Shown here in pieces: positions 1-7,385 of a stretch of DNA of 32,043 nt (position 1 is the first letter of the stretch; every line of letters begins with the position of its first letter). The DNA is from Verrucomicrobia bacterium 12-59-8 (GTDB lineage: Bacteria > Verrucomicrobiota > Verrucomicrobiae > Verrucomicrobiales > Verrucomicrobiaceae): contig NCCR01000085.1 of the NCBI GenBank assembly GCA_002279765.1, positions 1 through 32,043 on the forward strand. Reading direction: 5' to 3'. A program made the position numbers and the translations under genes. The notes under the pieces were generated by a model, which saw only the letters and a program-made list of their open reading frames with translations, was not told where the DNA came from and searched no databases.

Positions 1-162
1 GTCATTCGCCAGGAAAAGAAAGCCAGCACCAGCCTGCTGCAGCGTCGCCTGCGCCTCGGCTATGGCAAAGCCGCCCGCATGATCGACATCCTCGAAGACC
101 GCGGCATCATCGGCCCCGGCGAAGGCGCCAAGCCGCGCGAGATTTTGGTGCAGATGGATTGA
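1..162 (+). CDS. ftsK: FtsK/SpoIIIE DNA translocase, C-terminal end (partial)
   Basis: The window opens inside this gene; 53 codons remain before the TGA. The piece reads as the winged-helix gamma domain that ends FtsK/SpoIIIE translocases. It has the family pattern SxLLQRRLRxGYxxAARxxDxLExxGIxGP followed by a short ending with PREILVQMD. In the family this domain reads the KOPS polar DNA sequences and activates XerCD recombination at dif, so the protein acts at the division septum during chromosome segregation. The motor domain lies upstream of the window. The ending is normal with no sign of damage. The family call is strong because of the motif; nothing can be said about the rest of the protein. 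Confidence 0.9.
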   Translation, partial: VIRQEKKASTSLLQRRLRLGYGKAARMIDILEDRGIIGPGEGAKPREILVQMD

Positions 163-254
163 TGCCGTAGTGCGAGCCTCCGGCTTGCAAGCATGATTTG
201 AGGCGCGGAGAATCATTCTGGACCCAGTACTCCGTAGCACGCAAAGTACGTTTT

Positions 255-327
255 GTAGTCCCGCCTTTAGGCGGTTCCGGTTGGGCTGTCGCGTGCGCAG
301 TCCAGAACCGGCTAAAGCCGGTACTAC
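255..327. repeat. Imperfect inverted repeat, REP-like family 3
   Basis: The arms at 255-280 and 302-327 are reverse complements with a few mismatches. Each arm contains its own small hairpin (GCCTTTAGGC on the left, CGGCTAAAGCCG on the right). The arms are bounded by GTAGTC and GTACTAC. It sits between ftsK and moxR. The two-hairpin layout resembles a REP doublet. The rest of 163-442 holds no gene I can support. Confidence 0.6.
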
Positions 328-442
328 AGAACAGCGCTGGGTCGTTCGCTCAGGGCGCCGAGCCGTGTAATCCCCGCACAATCTTTTCACCAAGCGTACG
401 AACCACCCTTGCGCAATCCGACCCGCTGGCGAGAATCGCCCC

Positions 443-1432
443 ATGCCCGACCACGCAGACTTCCGCACCCTGTTCACCAATCTCAAGGCCGAGATGCAAA
501 AGGCCATCGTCGGCTACGATGAACTGCTCAGTGATGTGCTGGTCGCCATTTTCTCCGGCGGGCATGTGCTGCTGGAGGGTGTTCCCGGTCTCGGCAAAAC
601 CTACCTCGTGCGCACGCTCTCGCAGGTGGTCGGTCTGGAGCCGGGCCGTGTGCAATGCACGCCCGACCTGATGCCGGCAGACATCCTCGGCACGCACATC
701 GTCGGTGAAGACGAAAAAGGCCACCGCACCCTGCGCTATGAAAAAGGCCCGGTGTTCAAGAACCTGCTGCTGGTGGATGAAATCAATCGCGCCACACCCA
801 AGACCCAGGCCGCGCTGCTCGAAGTCATGCAGGAACGCTGCGTGACCACCGGCGGCGAGCGCCATCTGGTGCCGGAGCCGTTTCTCGTGCTCGCCACGCA
901 AAATCCCATGGAGATGGAAGGCACCTACCCGCTGCCCGAAGCGCAGCTCGACCGCTTCATGTTCAAGATCAAGGTGCCGTTTCCCGATCTCGATTCCCTC
1001 GTCGAAATCTCCCGCCGCACCACCGGCTTCACCGAGCCCAAACTCGCCACGATGACCGACGGGCCCAAGCTCATCGAGCTGCAGCAGTTGCTTTCGAAGA
1101 TCCCCGTGGCCGATCCCGTGGCCCATTACGCGTCCCGGTTGATTTTGAGCACGCACCCCGAGCAGCCAGATGTGCTCCCCGAAGTGAAGCGCTACGTCTC
1201 CTACGGTGCCAGCCCGCGTGGCCTGCAGGCACTCATTCGCGGAGCCCGCGTTTGGGCCGCTATTCAAGGGGCTACCGCCGTCTCCACGGATGACATCCGC
1301 GCCATCGCCCATGTCTCACTCCGCCACCGCATCATCCTGAACTTCGAAGGCGAAGCCGGGCAGATCAAAGTGGACGACATCATCACCAAGCTGCTCGATC
1401 AGGTGAAGACACCCGCGCAGCAGGCGGCCTGA
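443..1432 (+). CDS. moxR: MoxR-family AAA+ ATPase
   Basis: A 329-residue AAA+ ATPase of the MoxR/RavA group. The Walker A motif GVPGLGKT is at residues 46-53, Walker B LLLVDE at about 108-113, the sensor-1-like ATQNP at 151-155 and the conserved QLDRF near 168-172, followed by a helical lid. MoxR proteins are chaperone-like ATPases thought to mature metal-containing or surface complexes, usually with a DUF58 partner. A DUF58 gene lies about 1 kb downstream on the same strand. The pair is separated by a gene on the opposite strand, which is unusual because the two are normally adjacent. The ATG at 443 gives the standard family N-terminus; a longer reading from upstream is in another frame and runs through repeat DNA. 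The physiological substrate is unknown. Confidence 0.93.
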   Translation: MPDHADFRTLFTNLKAEMQKAIVGYDELLSDVLVAIFSGGHVLLEGVPGLGKTYLVRTLSQVVGLEPGRVQCTPDLMPADILGTHIVGEDEKGHRTLRYEKGPVFKNLLLVDEINRATPKTQAALLEVMQERCVTTGGERHLVPEPFLVLATQNPMEMEGTYPLPEAQLDRFMFKIKVPFPDLDSLVEISRRTTGFTEPKLATMTDGPKLIELQQLLSKIPVADPVAHYASRLILSTHPEQPDVLPEVKRYVSYGASPRGLQALIRGARVWAAIQGATAVSTDDIRAIAHVSLRHRIILNFEGEAGQIKVDDIITKLLDQVKTPAQQAA

Positions 1433-1445
1433 GGAAGGCAGTTCG

Positions 1446-2129
1446 TCATTGTTGAGCTCTTTGGCGGTGGAACTCCCGCCTCCGTCGCCAGCGCCAAAGG
1501 GCGTTGCTCAGTGCATTGCACAGCATGAGAAACCAGATGAGCAGCCCTCCGCCCAGCAAGCAGAGGCTCACAAAGAGGTTGGGGGCCACACCGTCATCCA
1601 AAATCACAAAATCGTCAGCCAGCTTCATGTTCATCTTCGACAGTCTGGCCCGCATCCAAAGGTCGAAGAAGATGCCGTAACGAGTCTGGCCGTAGATGTC
1701 CTGCTGCATAAACAACCTGTCCGCCTGCCGTGCTGCGGCATTGACCTTATAATTCACGGTGTTGCCGGACTGGCTGAGTTCCTTCAATGCTGCCGCAACG
1801 GCTTTATCCTCCGAAGACAGGAGGATGTGAACCGGTGCATCCTTGGATTCTCCAATGGGCCTGATAGGAATAAAAACTTCAGCGACTCTTCCCAGCCGTG
1901 ATTTGTAGGCTGCCTCCGCGAGACACACCTGCGCCTCTTTCAGCTTCATCCACTCGGCCTTCGGCTTCTGTGCAATGTAGTCAGCCACTGTGATCTCCAG
2001 CGGTTCCGGATTCTGCAGCGCGACATAGACGCCCTGGCCACCGGTAAACAGCAGGCCAATGATGGCGATGTAGCCGATGCAACCCAGGCTGGTGAAGCCC
2101 GGCGGGCGATTGAGGGAGCGGATTTTCAT
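1446..2129 (-). CDS. Hypothetical protein with two membrane segments
   Basis: A 227-residue protein I do not recognise. A hydrophobic segment at about residues 17-37 and a second at about 185-207 flank a soluble middle region of some 150 residues, followed by a very basic, arginine-rich tail. That suggests an inner-membrane protein with a large domain on one side. A GGGAGG sequence four bases before the ATG is a good Shine-Dalgarno site, supporting this strand over the overlapping plus-strand reading frames. It is convergent with moxR, ending 14 bases from its stop codon, and divergent from the small ORF ahead of the DUF58 gene. Its position between moxR and DUF58 hints at a link, but no function can be given. 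Confidence 0.7.
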   Translation of the reverse strand: MKIRSLNRPPGFTSLGCIGYIAIIGLLFTGGQGVYVALQNPEPLEITVADYIAQKPKAEWMKLKEAQVCLAEAAYKSRLGRVAEVFIPIRPIGESKDAPVHILLSSEDKAVAAALKELSQSGNTVNYKVNAAARQADRLFMQQDIYGQTRYGIFFDLWMRARLSKMNMKLADDFVILDDGVAPNLFVSLCLLGGGLLIWFLMLCNALSNALWRWRRRREFHRQRAQQ

Positions 2130-2201
2130 GTGGCCTCCCGACTACCGAAAAATCTTAACAATCGCAAGGCCGATTCTTGGAAGCTTTCGAAAAGACTGCT
2201 T

Positions 2202-2390
2202 ATGGGCGGCAAGGGCATGCCTTCCGAATTGCTGTCTTCGGTGGTGGGCGCGCAGCGCGCTGTGGGCATCATGGCGCGCGCGCTCAAGCCCCAGGCCGAC
2301 ATTCTGCTGTGGTTGCTGCGTATATTCGTCCTGTTGATTCCGTTGGGTATTTATGCTGCAATTGCAGGCGCGGAGCACACTTCTCGTTAA
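2202..2390 (+). CDS. Small single-pass membrane protein
   Basis: A short ORF of about 62 residues from the ATG at 2202, or 57 from the ATG at 2217, which has the AAGGG-like sequence ahead of it. One strongly hydrophobic segment (LLWLLRIFVLLIPLGIY) lies in its second half. The frame can be opened back to a GTG at 2130. That start overlaps the initiation region of the opposite-strand gene and adds a lysine-rich stretch, so I prefer the later start. It ends 23 bases before the DUF58 start codon on the same strand, so the two may be co-transcribed. No family is recognised. It could be a small partner of DUF58 or a chance ORF. Confidence 0.45.
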   Translation: MGGKGMPSELLSSVVGAQRAVGIMARALKPQADILLWLLRIFVLLIPLGIYAAIAGAEHTSR

Positions 2391-2413
2391 GATTGCCCGA
2401 TCCGATCCCTCGA

Positions 2414-3325
2414 ATGCCCGACACCCTCGAACGCGAAGACCTCTTTGACGCCTCCTTTCTGGACCGGCTGCGCGTGCTGGCCCTGCGCCTGCGCAAGCGG
2501 CGGCAGTTGATGCGGCGCGGTTCGCAATCCACCTCGGCCACGGGCTTCACGCGGGAGTTCAAGGACTACCGCCACTACACCCCGCGCGAGGACTACCGCG
2601 CCATCGACTGGCGTTTGTATGCGCGGCTCGACAAGCTCTTCGTGCGCCTCTACGAAGAGACCCAGGAGCTGAACCTGCACATCATGCTGGACACCAGCAC
2701 CTCCATGGCACAGCCGTTTCCAGAGAAGCGGCGGCAGGCGCTGCGCTTCGCGGTGGCGCTGGCCTATCTGGCGCTGAGTGCACAGCAGCGCGTGAGCCTC
2801 TACTCGATGAGCAGCGGAGTGCATCAGGAACTGCCGCCTTTGCGCGGGCAGGGGAACATTGAGAAAGTGATCCAGGCGGTGCTGAAGCTGAAATTTGACG
2901 GCCTCACCGACATGAAGCGCTGCTTTGAGGAGTTCCGCCCCAGCAAGCAGCGCTACGGCATCATCTTCATCATCAGCGACTTCTTTGGCCGCGAAATCGG
3001 CAGCGCCACCGAGGCCGTGGCCCGTGTCTCGGCCTGGCCGGGTGAGAACCACTTTCTCCAGATCGTTCATCCCGAAGAGCGCCTCCCGGAGATCGAAGGC
3101 GAACTCGAACTCACCGAAGTCGAAACCGGCGAGCGCCGCCGCTTCTGGCTGACCAAGCGCGATGTGCAGCGCTATGTCGAAACCTTTGACGCCTTCGTCG
3201 GCAATCTCGCCAGTGAATGCGCCAGCCACAGCGTGGATTTCATGCAGGTGACGAGTGACGAGGCCTTTGAAGAGCGCTTCCTCGACCTCCTCGTACGTGG
3301 CTCCGCGCTGGCGGGTGGGGCGTAA
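2414..3325 (+). CDS. DUF58 domain-containing protein (vWA-like)
   Basis: A 303-residue DUF58 protein. The signature block around residues 52-83 (DYRHYTPREDYRAIDW, then LFVRLYEE) is typical. It leads into a von Willebrand A-like fold with a DxSxS metal-binding motif (DTSTS, residues 93-97). The open frame extends upstream to 2177, but the ATG at 2414 gives the usual family N-terminus and does not overlap the preceding small ORF. DUF58 proteins work with MoxR ATPases in complex assembly. The MoxR gene is upstream on the same strand but separated. No membrane helix is evident. The precise cellular role is unknown. Confidence 0.9.
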   Translation: MPDTLEREDLFDASFLDRLRVLALRLRKRRQLMRRGSQSTSATGFTREFKDYRHYTPREDYRAIDWRLYARLDKLFVRLYEETQELNLHIMLDTSTSMAQPFPEKRRQALRFAVALAYLALSAQQRVSLYSMSSGVHQELPPLRGQGNIEKVIQAVLKLKFDGLTDMKRCFEEFRPSKQRYGIIFIISDFFGREIGSATEAVARVSAWPGENHFLQIVHPEERLPEIEGELELTEVETGERRRFWLTKRDVQRYVETFDAFVGNLASECASHSVDFMQVTSDEAFEERFLDLLVRGSALAGGA

Positions 3326-3342
3326 TGGGGGTTTCCCAATGT

Positions 3343-3562
3343 CGCGGCAGCGTCCTGGAGTGCGCCGGTCCTCCGGCGCTTTCGAATGTCCAACGGCCTG
3401 CGGAAAGCTCCAGAGGGCTGGAGCATTGATTGATTCGCTGCGCTCACCCTTCGGGCTCCGTTCAGTCGTCTGTCTCACTTCGTTCGGCTCGCTGCGCTCA
3501 CCCTACGGGCAGCCTGCGGCTGTCTATCTCCGCTGCGCTTCGGTTCCAAAACGCTGTCGCGA
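3343..3562. repeat. REPIN family 1, copy A, interrupted
   Basis: The first part (3343-3428) matches the left arm and both inner hairpins of the intact 101-bp copies at 4170 and 29551, with the hairpins in swapped order. The right arm does not follow. It reappears at about 3546-3562 (TCCAAAACGCTGTCGCG) after about 117 bases of other sequence rich in CGCTGCGCTCACC motifs. The copy lies directly upstream of the RAYT gene. I infer insertion of a small element into a REPIN. Confidence 0.65.
3428..3545. mobile_element. Short insert inside REPIN copy A
   Basis: About 117 bases separate the two halves of the REPIN. The distal part (about 3488-3545) is closely similar, in inverse orientation, to 26114-26173, which interrupts a different palindromic repeat. 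No ORF of substance is present. It contains internal near-repeats of GCTGCGCTCACCCT. It looks like a tiny non-autonomous insertion or a recombination product. The boundaries are approximate. Confidence 0.45.
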
Positions 3563-3602
3563 CTTACTTGCCAAGTTCCTTTATTTCCGACAACCTCACC
3601 TC

Positions 3603-4160
3603 ATGCCAAAGACCATCGACTGGCCCCACGCACCGCCTCATCGGCTCACTGAGTGTGGCACCTATTTCGTCACGGCCGCGACATACCTGAAGGCGCATCA
3701 CTTCCGCAGCGCCCTGCGTCTTGAAGTCGTCCAACGTGGACTATTGACCGTCGCCAAAGAATACGGCTGGAACTTGGAAGCCTGGGCCATTTTTTCGAAT
3801 CACTACCACTTCGTCGCCAAGTCACCTGCTGATCCCGCATCCTTGCAAGAGATGCTCAGAGTGCTGCATGTAAAGCTGGCTGGCTGGGTGAACAAACTCG
3901 ACGGGGCACCCGGCCGAAACGTGTGGCACAACTTTCGTGAAACCCAGCTTACGCATCCGACTTCGTACTTGGCCCGGCTGAACTACACGCACGCAAATGC
4001 CGTTCATCATGGATTGGTGCATGCAGCCAGAGACTATCCTTGGTGCTCAGCGGCGTGGTTCGAAGAAACCACGAGCGCGGCAATGGTGAAGTCAATTCGA
4101 CGCTTCAAGACCGACAAAGTGAAAGTCGAGGATGATTTCGAGGTCGATGCCAACTGGTGA
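3603..4160 (+). CDS. REP-associated tyrosine transposase (RAYT, Y1/TnpA_REP family)
   Basis: A 185-residue single-strand transposase-like protein. It has the HUH-type metal-binding motif SNHYHF (His67, His69), a WHNFRETQL segment equivalent to the family's W-x-x-x-F block, and the late YTHANAVHHGLV motif, in which Tyr128 is the likely catalytic tyrosine. RAYTs are domesticated relatives of IS200/IS605 transposases that act on REP/REPIN hairpins. Here one REPIN copy lies immediately upstream (interrupted) and an intact copy starts 10 bases after the stop codon; another copy is at 29551. The frame opens back to 3255, but the ATG at 3603 matches the usual short N-terminus. The gene appears intact. 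Confidence 0.92.
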   Translation: MPKTIDWPHAPPHRLTECGTYFVTAATYLKAHHFRSALRLEVVQRGLLTVAKEYGWNLEAWAIFSNHYHFVAKSPADPASLQEMLRVLHVKLAGWVNKLDGAPGRNVWHNFRETQLTHPTSYLARLNYTHANAVHHGLVHAARDYPWCSAAWFEETTSAAMVKSIRRFKTDKVKVEDDFEVDANW

Positions 4161-4169
4161 TCCAAACGG

Positions 4170-4270
4170 CGCGGCAGCGTCCTGGAGTGCTCCAGTCCTC
4201 TGGAGCTTTCGAGCGTCGCATAGCCTGCGAAAAGCGCCGGAGGACCGGCGCACTCCAGGACGCTGCCGCG
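4170..4270. repeat. REPIN family 1, copy B (intact)
   Basis: A 101-bp element with perfect 20-bp outer inverted repeats (4170-4189 and 4251-4270). It encloses two inner hairpins, CTCCAGTCCTCTGGAG and CGCCGGAGGACCGGCG, around a short spacer. It begins 10 bases after the RAYT stop codon. The same 101-bp length and layout recur at 29551-29651. Confidence 0.85.
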
Positions 4271-4344
4271 ATCTGCGGGAAAGCCCAGGCGGCGAGAATG
4301 GCGGCCACGCTTGGCATCCGCCATTCCTATGCTCTCATGCGCGC

Positions 4345-4689
4345 ATGAACTGGCCTGTGATCAAAGCTGTCGGACTCTTGGTGGGGTCCAATATTTTCAT
4401 GACTTTCGCATGGTATGCGCACCTGCGGGATTTGAAGGCCAAGCCCTGGTTCATCGCCGCCTTCATCAGTTGGGGCATCGCGTTTTTTGAATACATGCTC
4501 CAGGTGCCGGCCAACCGCATTGGCAGCACCGCGCTGACGCTGCCGCAGCTCAAGATCATCCAGGAAGTCATCACTCTGATGGTTTTTGTGCCCTTTGTGG
4601 TCTTCTACATGAAGGAGTCTCTCAAATGGGACTACCTCTGGGCCGCCATCTGCATGTGTGGCGCGGTGTATTTCATTTTCCGCAAATGA
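4345..4689 (+). CDS. DMT-family membrane protein (DUF486)
   Basis: A 114-residue protein with four hydrophobic segments at about residues 5-23, 33-51, 69-88 and 93-111, matching the size and topology of the DUF486 small membrane proteins related to drug/metabolite transporters. Characteristic stretches include FMTFAWYAHL, WGIAFFEYMLQVPANRIG and QLKIIQEVITL. The frame opens further upstream into REPIN sequence, so the ATG at 4345 is the sensible start. Substrate unknown. It lies alone between a REPIN and another repeat and may be its own transcription unit. Confidence 0.85.
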   Translation: MNWPVIKAVGLLVGSNIFMTFAWYAHLRDLKAKPWFIAAFISWGIAFFEYMLQVPANRIGSTALTLPQLKIIQEVITLMVFVPFVVFYMKESLKWDYLWAAICMCGAVYFIFRK

Positions 4690-4700
4690 AGCATCATTTT

Positions 4701-4766
4701 GTGATACAGGCTGCCAGCCTGTGGCTTGGGTCTCCCCAAAAACCGACGGGCTGGCAGTCCATCTCA
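4701..4766. repeat. REP-like family 2, copy 1 (partly degenerate)
   Basis: Positions 4701-4729 are identical to 13885-13913 and form a hairpin around CAGGCTGCCAGCCTG. The facing arm (about 4748-4766, GGGCTGGCAG..TCTCAC) is a degraded partner. The copy lies just after the DUF486 stop codon. The remaining sequence up to 4870 shows nothing further. Confidence 0.65.
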
Positions 4767-4879
4767 CACCCGTGAAATAGGAAGGCTGGGTTTCCCTTGG
4801 AAAAACGCCCCAAAAGACGTTCTCGTGGCACTGGTCAGTTCGGGAAATTGTGAAAAGAACGGCACATTTTGTTCACATA

Positions 4880-4899
4880 TTCACATTTCAAATTGTGAA
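4880..4899. promoter_or_regulatory. Near-perfect palindrome, possible operator
   Basis: TTCACATTT and AATTGTGAA face each other around a CA centre, with 8 of 9 positions complementary. The site is 35 bases upstream of the M50-like protease start, in an AT-rich patch unlike its surroundings. Additional TTCACA and TTGTGAA half-sites lie at about 4846-4878. This arrangement is typical of a dimeric regulator site, but the regulator is unknown. Confidence 0.35.
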
Positions 4900-4934
4900 G
4901 ATGTTTAACAAAGGTTAAATAACTCATCATTCCC

Positions 4935-5747
4935 ATGTCCTCCGCGAACCAGCGCCGACATCGCCATGAAGCCCGCAACCGCCCCGCCGGAATCAACAAC
5001 CGGAAGGACGTGCAGCAGGACCATTACCTCCTGCTTTTGAAGCGGTGGATCGGGGGTGCCGTGCTCGCTCCGGCCTGTCTGGTCACGGCCATCACACTCA
5101 TCATGATGCTCTGGCGCGCCGTGGCCCGCATGGGGTTCCTGAAGTCGGAGGAGTTCATCTTTTTCTCCTTTGGCGGCGTCCTGTGGGCCGTGGCCTACTT
5201 GGCCGGGCTGCGGCCTGTGACGGCCTACGTCTTTGGCCATGAGTTCAGCCACCTCGTCACCGCCCGGTTGTTTGGCGGGCGCATCTTCGACTGGAAAGTC
5301 AGCGCGCAGGGCGGCTACGTGGAGACGGACAAGTCCAACACCTGGATCACCCTGGCTCCGTACCTCATCCCGTTTTACACGCTGCTCATCATGCTCGTTT
5401 TCGGCCTGGTGGGGCTGGCGCTGGACATGCAGCAGGCGCATTCCGTACACCTCTGGAAATGGACGGTGCATCTGAAGCCCCTGCGCTTCCTCTACGCGCT
5501 CGTCGGGCTGACCTGGTGCTTTCACGCCACCTACACGGTCAAAACCGTGATCGCCGAGCAGGGGGATCTCAAGCGCAATGGCGAGTTCTTCTCCATGATG
5601 CTGATCTTTCTCATCAATGCCTTCCTGCTCATCGCGCTGTTTCTCGCTTCCTCACCCGCTCCGGGGCTGGGTTTCATGGAAGTGGCGCGCTGCTGGTGGT
5701 CCGTGGCCTCCGGCATGCTCGGCTGGCTGTGGCATCTGGTGTTCTGA
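4935..5747 (+). CDS. M50-like membrane metalloprotease
   Basis: A 270-residue integral membrane protein with an HEFSH (HExxH) zinc motif at residues 102-106, inside GHEFSHLVTARLFGG, which follows a hydrophobic segment. Other hydrophobic stretches are near 40-60, 75-95, 140-165, 185-200, 218-238 and at the C-terminus. The motif placement resembles site-2-type M50 proteases. I do not see a clear downstream NPDG/LDG motif supplying the third zinc ligand, so activity is uncertain. The N-terminal 30 residues are hydrophilic and basic. The gene follows an AT-rich region with a palindrome and precedes xseA by 45 bases. It may be an intramembrane protease or an inactive homologue. Confidence 0.75.
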   Translation: MSSANQRRHRHEARNRPAGINNRKDVQQDHYLLLLKRWIGGAVLAPACLVTAITLIMMLWRAVARMGFLKSEEFIFFSFGGVLWAVAYLAGLRPVTAYVFGHEFSHLVTARLFGGRIFDWKVSAQGGYVETDKSNTWITLAPYLIPFYTLLIMLVFGLVGLALDMQQAHSVHLWKWTVHLKPLRFLYALVGLTWCFHATYTVKTVIAEQGDLKRNGEFFSMMLIFLINAFLLIALFLASSPAPGLGFMEVARCWWSVASGMLGWLWHLVF

Positions 5748-5761
5748 GCTGCGGCTGGACT

Positions 5762-5780
5762 TTGACCGCTTTTCGGTCAA
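5762..5780. promoter_or_regulatory. Small hairpin before xseA
   Basis: TTGACCG and CGGTCAA form a perfect 7-bp stem around a CTTTT loop, ending 12 bases before the xseA ATG. It lies in the leader where a ribosome would bind and could affect translation. There is no T-run, so a terminator is unlikely. Confidence 0.35.
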
Positions 5781-5792
5781 TGAACGCTGCCC

Positions 5793-7136
5793 ATGCCCGA
5801 AGACCCTGATGTCCTCTCTGTGACCCAGCTCACGCGCGAAATCCGCGACGTGTTGCAAAGCCGCATCGGCAGCGTGTGGGTCGAGGGCGAGATCAGCAAC
5901 CACCGCCTGCAATCCTCCGGCCACCAATACTTCACGCTCAAGGACGCCGGGGCGCAGTTGAGCTGCGTCATGTTTCGCGGCGCCGCCGCGCGCAGCAGCG
6001 CCCGTATTCACGACGGTGCCCTCATGCAGGTGCATGGCGAGATCAGCGTGTATGAGCCACGCGGGCAGTACCAGATGGTCGTCAAACAAGTGCAGGCGAA
6101 GGGCAAAGGCTCGCTGCAGGAGCGGTTCGAGGCCCTGAAGCGCAAGCTGCATGCCGAGGGCCTGTTTGATGCTGAGGGCAAGCGCGCCATCCCACGCTTT
6201 CCACGCATCGTCGCTCTCGTCACCTCGCCCACCGGCGCGGCCATACAGGACATGCTCAACATCCTCACCCGGCGTGCGCCTTGGGTGCGCGTGCTCGTCT
6301 TCCCGGTGCGCGTGCAAGGGCAGGGGGCCGAGCTGGAAATCGTGCGCGCTCTCAAAGTTTTGGGCGATGCTGAGAACTACGGATTGCCGGTGCCGGATAC
6401 CATCGTCGTCGGTCGCGGCGGCGGCAGCTTGGAGGACCTATGGGCCTTCAATGAAGAAGTGCTCGCCCGTGCCATTGCCGATTGCCCCATTCCCATCATC
6501 TCCGCCGTCGGGCATGAAATCGACTTCACCATCGCCGACTTCGTGGCCGATCTGCGCGCGCCCACGCCCAGCGCAGCGGCGGAACTCCTTGCGCCGGACA
6601 GCACCGAACTGCAGCGCCATTTCGACAGCATCGCCCGCACGCTGAAAGCCCGCGTGGGCACACTGCTGGAGCACCACCAGCACGTCATCGAGCTCACCGC
6701 CAAAGGCCCGCTGCTCCACGCCCCTGACCGCCTGCTCCAGCAGGCCGAGCAAAACATCGACGACCACGAATCCCGCCTGCGCGACACCTTGCGCGAAAGG
6801 CTGCAGTCTTGGACCGATGACCTCACGCAAAAGCAGCACGTTCTCGCCGCGCATCATCCCCGCGTGCAGCTCACCGAAGCCGTACACCGCGCCGAAACGA
6901 GCGGGCGCAGACTGCAGCAGGGCCTCCAGCATCGCCTGGACCGCCTCGCCGACCGCCTCCAATCACGCGCCGAACTCCTCAAGCACATCGGCCCGCAGGC
7001 CGTGCTGTCCCGCGGCTTCTCCTTCGCCACGAATGCGGAGGGAAAAGTACTCAAGGATGCAGCGGAGGTGAAGCCGGGGGATGAGATCGTGACGCGCCTG
7101 GCGCAGGGGAAAGTGCGGAGTGTGGTGAAGGGCTGA
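5793..7136 (+). CDS. xseA: Exodeoxyribonuclease VII large subunit
   Basis: A 447-residue XseA. The N-terminal OB-fold nucleic-acid-binding domain (about 1-105) begins LSVTQLTREIRDVLQ and contains VWVEGEISN. The catalytic domain includes VTSPTGAAIQDML, the glycine-rich VGRGGGSLEDLWAFNEE (about 206-222) and SAVGHEIDFTIADFVADLRAPTPSAAAE (about 238-265). Then come the long coiled-coil region and a C-terminal beta segment (GFSFATN through VRSVVKG). With XseB the enzyme degrades single-stranded DNA to oligonucleotides in both directions. No xseB is seen next to it. The start at 5793 gives the usual family N-terminus. The gene appears intact and is a housekeeping DNA-repair gene. Confidence 0.96.
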   Translation: MPEDPDVLSVTQLTREIRDVLQSRIGSVWVEGEISNHRLQSSGHQYFTLKDAGAQLSCVMFRGAAARSSARIHDGALMQVHGEISVYEPRGQYQMVVKQVQAKGKGSLQERFEALKRKLHAEGLFDAEGKRAIPRFPRIVALVTSPTGAAIQDMLNILTRRAPWVRVLVFPVRVQGQGAELEIVRALKVLGDAENYGLPVPDTIVVGRGGGSLEDLWAFNEEVLARAIADCPIPIISAVGHEIDFTIADFVADLRAPTPSAAAELLAPDSTELQRHFDSIARTLKARVGTLLEHHQHVIELTAKGPLLHAPDRLLQQAEQNIDDHESRLRDTLRERLQSWTDDLTQKQHVLAAHHPRVQLTEAVHRAETSGRRLQQGLQHRLDRLADRLQSRAELLKHIGPQAVLSRGFSFATNAEGKVLKDAAEVKPGDEIVTRLAQGKVRSVVKG

Positions 7137-7140
7137 TCAG

Positions 7141-7318
7141 AATGACGAATGAGTAAATCCGAATTACTAAATAATTCCGAAACCAGAAAGTTAGAGCCAA
7201 CGCGCACTTCATGGCGAATCGACCTCATTCAGACAAAGCAACTACCTCACACCGAGCAGCCAATTCGTCATTGGTGCTTCGTCATTTTTTAGACATTCGG
7301 ATTTACTCATTCGTCATT
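7141..7318. repeat. 24-bp perfect inverted repeat flanking 130 bp
   Basis: The sequences at 7141-7164 and 7295-7318 are exact reverse complements. The sequence between them is AT-richer than the neighbours and contains further CGTCATT-type motifs. The right side is preceded by AATTCGTCATTGGTGCTTCGT, a partial repeat of the arm. Loosely similar GACGAATGCCGAATG sequence is at about 17837-17880. It may be a MITE-like or palindromic intergenic element. No coding potential is seen. Confidence 0.6.
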
Positions 7319-7385
7319 TTCCAAACGCCTCGCCTTGCCCACCGCTTCCTCAAAAGATTCCCTCCCTTCGCCACGTAACTAAGTC

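Noticed and set aside
198..671. Plus-strand ORF overlapping the start of moxR
   Set aside because: It runs through the REP-like repeat and overlaps moxR in a different frame without recognisable content.
350..1312. Long minus-strand ORF over moxR
   Set aside because: It mirrors the clear MoxR gene; its composition is that of antisense codons in GC-rich DNA and no family motifs are seen.
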